DNA from: Thermoflexales bacterium
Lineage (GTDB): Bacteria; Chloroflexota; Anaerolineae; B4-G1; SLSP01
Reading direction: 5' to 3'
NCBI GenBank assembly: GCA_015486785.1
Contig: WFQZ01000071.1
Coordinates: forward strand, 1 to 7,217
Length of the DNA stretch: 7,217 nt
This document shows positions 5,572 to 7,217 of this stretch, piece by piece; within the stretch, counting starts at the first letter, position 1, and the number at the start of each line of letters is the position of its first letter. A program made the translations under genes and the position numbers. Under the pieces are notes generated by a model. It saw only the letters and a list, made by a program, of their open reading frames with translations. It ran no database searches and was not told the origin of the DNA.

Positions 5572-5733
5572 ATGACGCCTGAGGAAACGGTTACGGACGA
5601 AGATGAGCGTGCAGGCGATCTCTCCGCTGATGATGAGGAGATAGACCTGGAAGCGTTGGCGGAAGAGGTGTATGCCTTGCTCCGCGAGTATCTGTTGCTG
5701 GAGCAAGAACGGGGAGGCGATCTCCGAATCTAG
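5572..5733 (+). CDS. Small acidic eCIS-associated protein, 53 aa, function unknown
   Basis: The ATG follows GAGGGGGAG; a GTG just before it is an alternative start. The protein is MTPEETVTDEDERAGD, a second acidic cluster SADDEEIDLE, then an amphipathic helix LAEEVYALLREYLLLEQERG ending GDLRI. Nineteen Asp/Glu against four Arg give a strongly negative protein with a likely disordered N-terminus (1-25) and one C-terminal helix (26-48). It has no signal peptide or membrane segment. It sits between the chaperone pair and the third tube gene, whose ribosome-binding site begins in its stop codon. I know no named family with certainty. A small binding or docking peptide of the tail is plausible. 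Codon use and spacing support a real gene. Confidence 0.7.
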   Translation: MTPEETVTDEDERAGDLSADDEEIDLEALAEEVYALLREYLLLEQERGGDLRI

Positions 5734-5746
5734 GGAGGAAGATAAG

Positions 5747-6388
5747 ATGGCATTGATTCAAGATGTTCCAGGAACGCCCAAACCGACGGCGGCACAAGCT
5801 GCTAAGCCGAGCCTCAAGAGTCAATTGATGTCCACCGGATCGCAAATGGGGGGCCGGATCAGTGCTGCCTTGGGCTGGCGTTTTGACCCGGCACCGGCCT
5901 ATCTGTTCTACGTGGAGCTTTCCGGGGTTGCGGTAGCCTTGTTCACCGAGTGCAGCGGCCTTTCCGTGACGCGGGAAGTGGAAGAGATCGTGGAGGGCGG
6001 GGTCAACAACTACACGCATAAACTGCCGGGCCGCGTTCGCTACGCCAACATCACGCTGAAGCGAGGGCTAAGTCTCTCGCGGGCGTTGTGGGACTGGTTC
6101 CAAGAGGGGCAGTACGACTTCCAGGCCAAGCGGATCAACTTCTCCATCTTTCAAGGTGCGCCGGGATACAATATGGCCTCCATCGCCGGGCTGGGATCGG
6201 AGATCGGGAAAGTGAAGCACTGGAACGTGGAGGATGCCTATCCGGTGCGCTGGGAGATTTCCACGCTCAATACCTCCTCCCGCGAGGTGGTGATCGAGAC
6301 GTTGGAGATCGCCCATCACGGGCTGTCGCTGAGTTACGAGGCCGGAACGCCGTTCAGCGTGGTGGGCACGGTGATGGGGATGCTGTGA
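5747..6388 (+). CDS. eCIS tube protein 3, Pvc5-like tube initiator/adapter, 213 aa
   Basis: This is the third tube paralogue, with the start chosen at the ATG seven bases after GGGAGGA (5733-5739). A further-upstream in-frame ATG at 5672 lies inside the acidic gene and has no ribosome-binding site. An N-terminal extension rich in Ala, Lys, Pro and Ser (1-45) precedes the tube core: FDPAPAYLFYVELSGVAVAL (46-65), FTECSGLSVTREVEEI (66-81), HKLPGRVRYANITLKRGLSL (91-110), ALWDWFQEGQ (113-122), VKHWNVEDAYPVRWEIS (156-172) and VVIETLEIAHHGLSLS (181-196). The same PG, TLxRG and WN..AxP positions as in the other two are present. In PVC/Afp a larger tube paralogue forms the first ring on the baseplate hub. 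Position and size suggest that job here. The tail PFSVVGTVMGML is hydrophobic. Confidence 0.94.
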   Translation: MALIQDVPGTPKPTAAQAAKPSLKSQLMSTGSQMGGRISAALGWRFDPAPAYLFYVELSGVAVALFTECSGLSVTREVEEIVEGGVNNYTHKLPGRVRYANITLKRGLSLSRALWDWFQEGQYDFQAKRINFSIFQGAPGYNMASIAGLGSEIGKVKHWNVEDAYPVRWEISTLNTSSREVVIETLEIAHHGLSLSYEAGTPFSVVGTVMGML

Positions 6389-6415
6389 GGCTTGAGCTAG
6401 AGGTGCTCTCTGACG

Positions 6416-7217
6416 ATGGGCGATGAGCAGGTGGGGTACATCCAACAGTCGGTCACCGCGCTGCGAGAACGGACGCGGAAGCTGATCTCTCCCTGGGCGC
6501 AACGGCGGCTGACGGAGCGAGCTAAGTCCGCGCTAAACGCACCGCTCACCGTTGGCCGGACGCGCTCTCTGGTATCCCGACTGCGCCGGACTGCGGAGCG
6601 GACGAAAGTTTGGCATCCAGACATCGGTTCGTTGACGCCCCGCCGGATGCAAGAGTTCGGCTCGGCGGTAGCCGCACGGCTGCGGATGGAGTTGATTGCC
6701 GTCGCGCCCCGCTCCCGCCCGCAGCCGCTCGACTGGGGGGAGTCGCTGGATATGACGCTCCCCGGCGTGCCCGCAAGCGAGACTCCCGCAGGAGGCGTGC
6801 GGATACCGGGCATGTTCACCGTCGGGCAGCGCATCGAGCCGCTCACGGCAGGCCCGGCGAATCCCCGACGGATGACCCCAAGCGCATCGCCGAAGACCGC
6901 GCGAACAAGTCGCCGCCCGCGTCCTCGGTCACGCCCTCGCCCGTTACCGCCTCGCGCCCGGCTCTACAGTCACGTGGAAGAGGTGACGCGAGAGGGGCCG
7001 CCGTCGGAAGATCCCGCCGGGTCGGTCGAGGAGGCGGGAGAGGAGGCGTCCCCGTCCCCGTCGGTAGGGGCGACCCGCCGGGACGCCCCCCTCGCGGATG
7101 CCCCGTCGGAGCCGGGACGGGTAGCGGGGCGAGCGCAGGTGGGAGGGCGAGCGCAAGGCTCGCCCCAACGAAGCCGTCCCCGACGAGGCCAGCCCCGACG
7201 AGAGGCGAAGCCGGTAA
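6416..7217 (+). CDS. Pro/Arg-rich, largely disordered protein of unknown function (3' partial)
   Basis: From the ATG (GAGGTG ten bases upstream) the frame is open through the last base, giving at least 267 residues with no stop. Residues ~1-95 are basic and probably helical (MGDEQVGYIQQSVTALRERT, later SLVSRLRRTAERTKVWHPDI). A segment ~100-145 holds PQPLDWGESLDMTLPG and GGVRIPGMFTVGQRIEPL. After ~148 it becomes low-complexity, rich in Pro, Arg, Ser, Ala and Glu, with RRPRPRSRPRPLPPRARLYS at 166-185. Repeats G-R-A-Q (238-247) and P-R-R (255-262) appear near the edge. No family is recognised. It follows the third tube gene by 27 bases, where eCIS loci often hold a LysM or other baseplate gene. 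It may be the disordered start of a larger cargo or DUF4157-type protein ending beyond the window. Confidence 0.6.
   Translation, partial: MGDEQVGYIQQSVTALRERTRKLISPWAQRRLTERAKSALNAPLTVGRTRSLVSRLRRTAERTKVWHPDIGSLTPRRMQEFGSAVAARLRMELIAVAPRSRPQPLDWGESLDMTLPGVPASETPAGGVRIPGMFTVGQRIEPLTAGPANPRRMTPSASPKTARTSRRPRPRSRPRPLPPRARLYSHVEEVTREGPPSEDPAGSVEEAGEEASPSPSVGATRRDAPLADAPSEPGRVAGRAQVGGRAQGSPQRSRPRRGQPRREAKPV
7064..7202 (+). repeat. Cluster of short palindromes and in-frame direct repeats
   Basis: GGGGCG (7067-7072) pairs with CGCCCC (7084-7089). GGGCGAGC (7145-7152) pairs perfectly with GCTCGCCC (7158-7165) across a five-base loop. GGGCGAGCGCA occurs at 7127-7137 and 7145-7155 (18-base period), and CCCCGACGAG at 7178-7187 and 7193-7202 (15-base period). 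Both periods are multiples of three, so the open Pro/Arg-rich frame is kept. GTAGGGGCG (7064-7072) also occurs at 2278-2286. These look like small interspersed repeat elements tolerated inside a disordered coding region. Confidence 0.5.

Noticed and set aside
5672..5746. Upstream start for the third tube protein
   Set aside because: It lies inside the acidic small gene, has no ribosome-binding site, and gives an implausible Cys/Ser-rich leader. The ATG at 5747 has GGGAGGA at good spacing.
6944..7168. Minus-strand frame near the right edge
   Set aside because: It is an Arg/Gly/Pro shadow of the repeat-rich plus-strand frame, without a ribosome-binding site or recognisable domain.
1..7217. CRISPR array, tRNA, rRNA, transposase or integrase
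   Set aside because: No regular spaced repeats, cloverleaf-like sequence, rRNA motifs or recombinase motifs were seen. Only short local repeats are present.

Overview
The window holds part of an extracellular contractile injection system (eCIS) structural operon. These are phage-tail-like, sheath-and-tube nanosyringes of the Pvc/Afp lineage. All supported genes lie on the + strand, are tightly spaced or overlapping, and mostly have strong purine-rich ribosome-binding sites. The DNA is GC-rich. The GC content, the subfamily style of the eCIS proteins and the GTAGGGGCG-type intergenic palindromes suggest a Chloroflexota (Anaerolineae-like) genome. That placement is inference; Actinobacteria or another GC-rich phylum is not excluded.

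Layout from left to right. Positions 1-858 carry the C-terminal part of a glycine-rich, hydrophobic, cargo-like protein whose start lies outside the window. Positions 898-1446 encode a protein resembling the YbjN/CesT class of secretion-chaperone folds. Positions 1439-2266 encode a DUF4255 (Pvc16-like) tail-terminator protein with an extra C-terminal beta-rich domain. An 87-base spacer with a repeat-like GC-rich segment follows. Positions 2354-4006 encode the single sheath protein visible here. Positions 4026-4472 and 4496-4993 encode two inner-tube proteins. Positions 4990-5361 encode a Mu gp41-like tail assembly chaperone, followed in the -1 frame by a short domain like DUF6760 and P2 GpE' (to 5516). 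A 53-residue acidic protein is at 5572-5733 and a third, larger tube protein (Pvc5-like position) is at 5747-6388. From 6416 a Pro/Arg-rich frame runs open past the right edge.

The most notable observation is at 5346-5398. The short FHWP-type frame has no ATG, GTG or TTG start between its upstream in-frame stop and its conserved core. It is joined to the chaperone frame by a run of eight G residues that can be read as a G_GGG_GGG slippery heptamer. Six bases later comes a 14-bp stem-loop with one mismatch, and a Shine-Dalgarno-like GAGGTGG lies 13 bases upstream. This is the architecture of programmed -1 frameshifting in long-tailed phages (lambda G/GT, P2 E/E', Mu gp41), here inside an eCIS operon. 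It predicts a 175-residue fusion besides the 123-residue short form.

Working together, sheath and tube subunits form the contractile barrel, the DUF4255 protein caps it, and the third tube paralogue probably joins tube to baseplate. The chaperone pair may control tube assembly. The first two genes may be a cargo and its chaperone, which is an inference from fold resemblance and adjacency. Baseplate, spike, LysM and ATPase genes are not seen and would be expected downstream.
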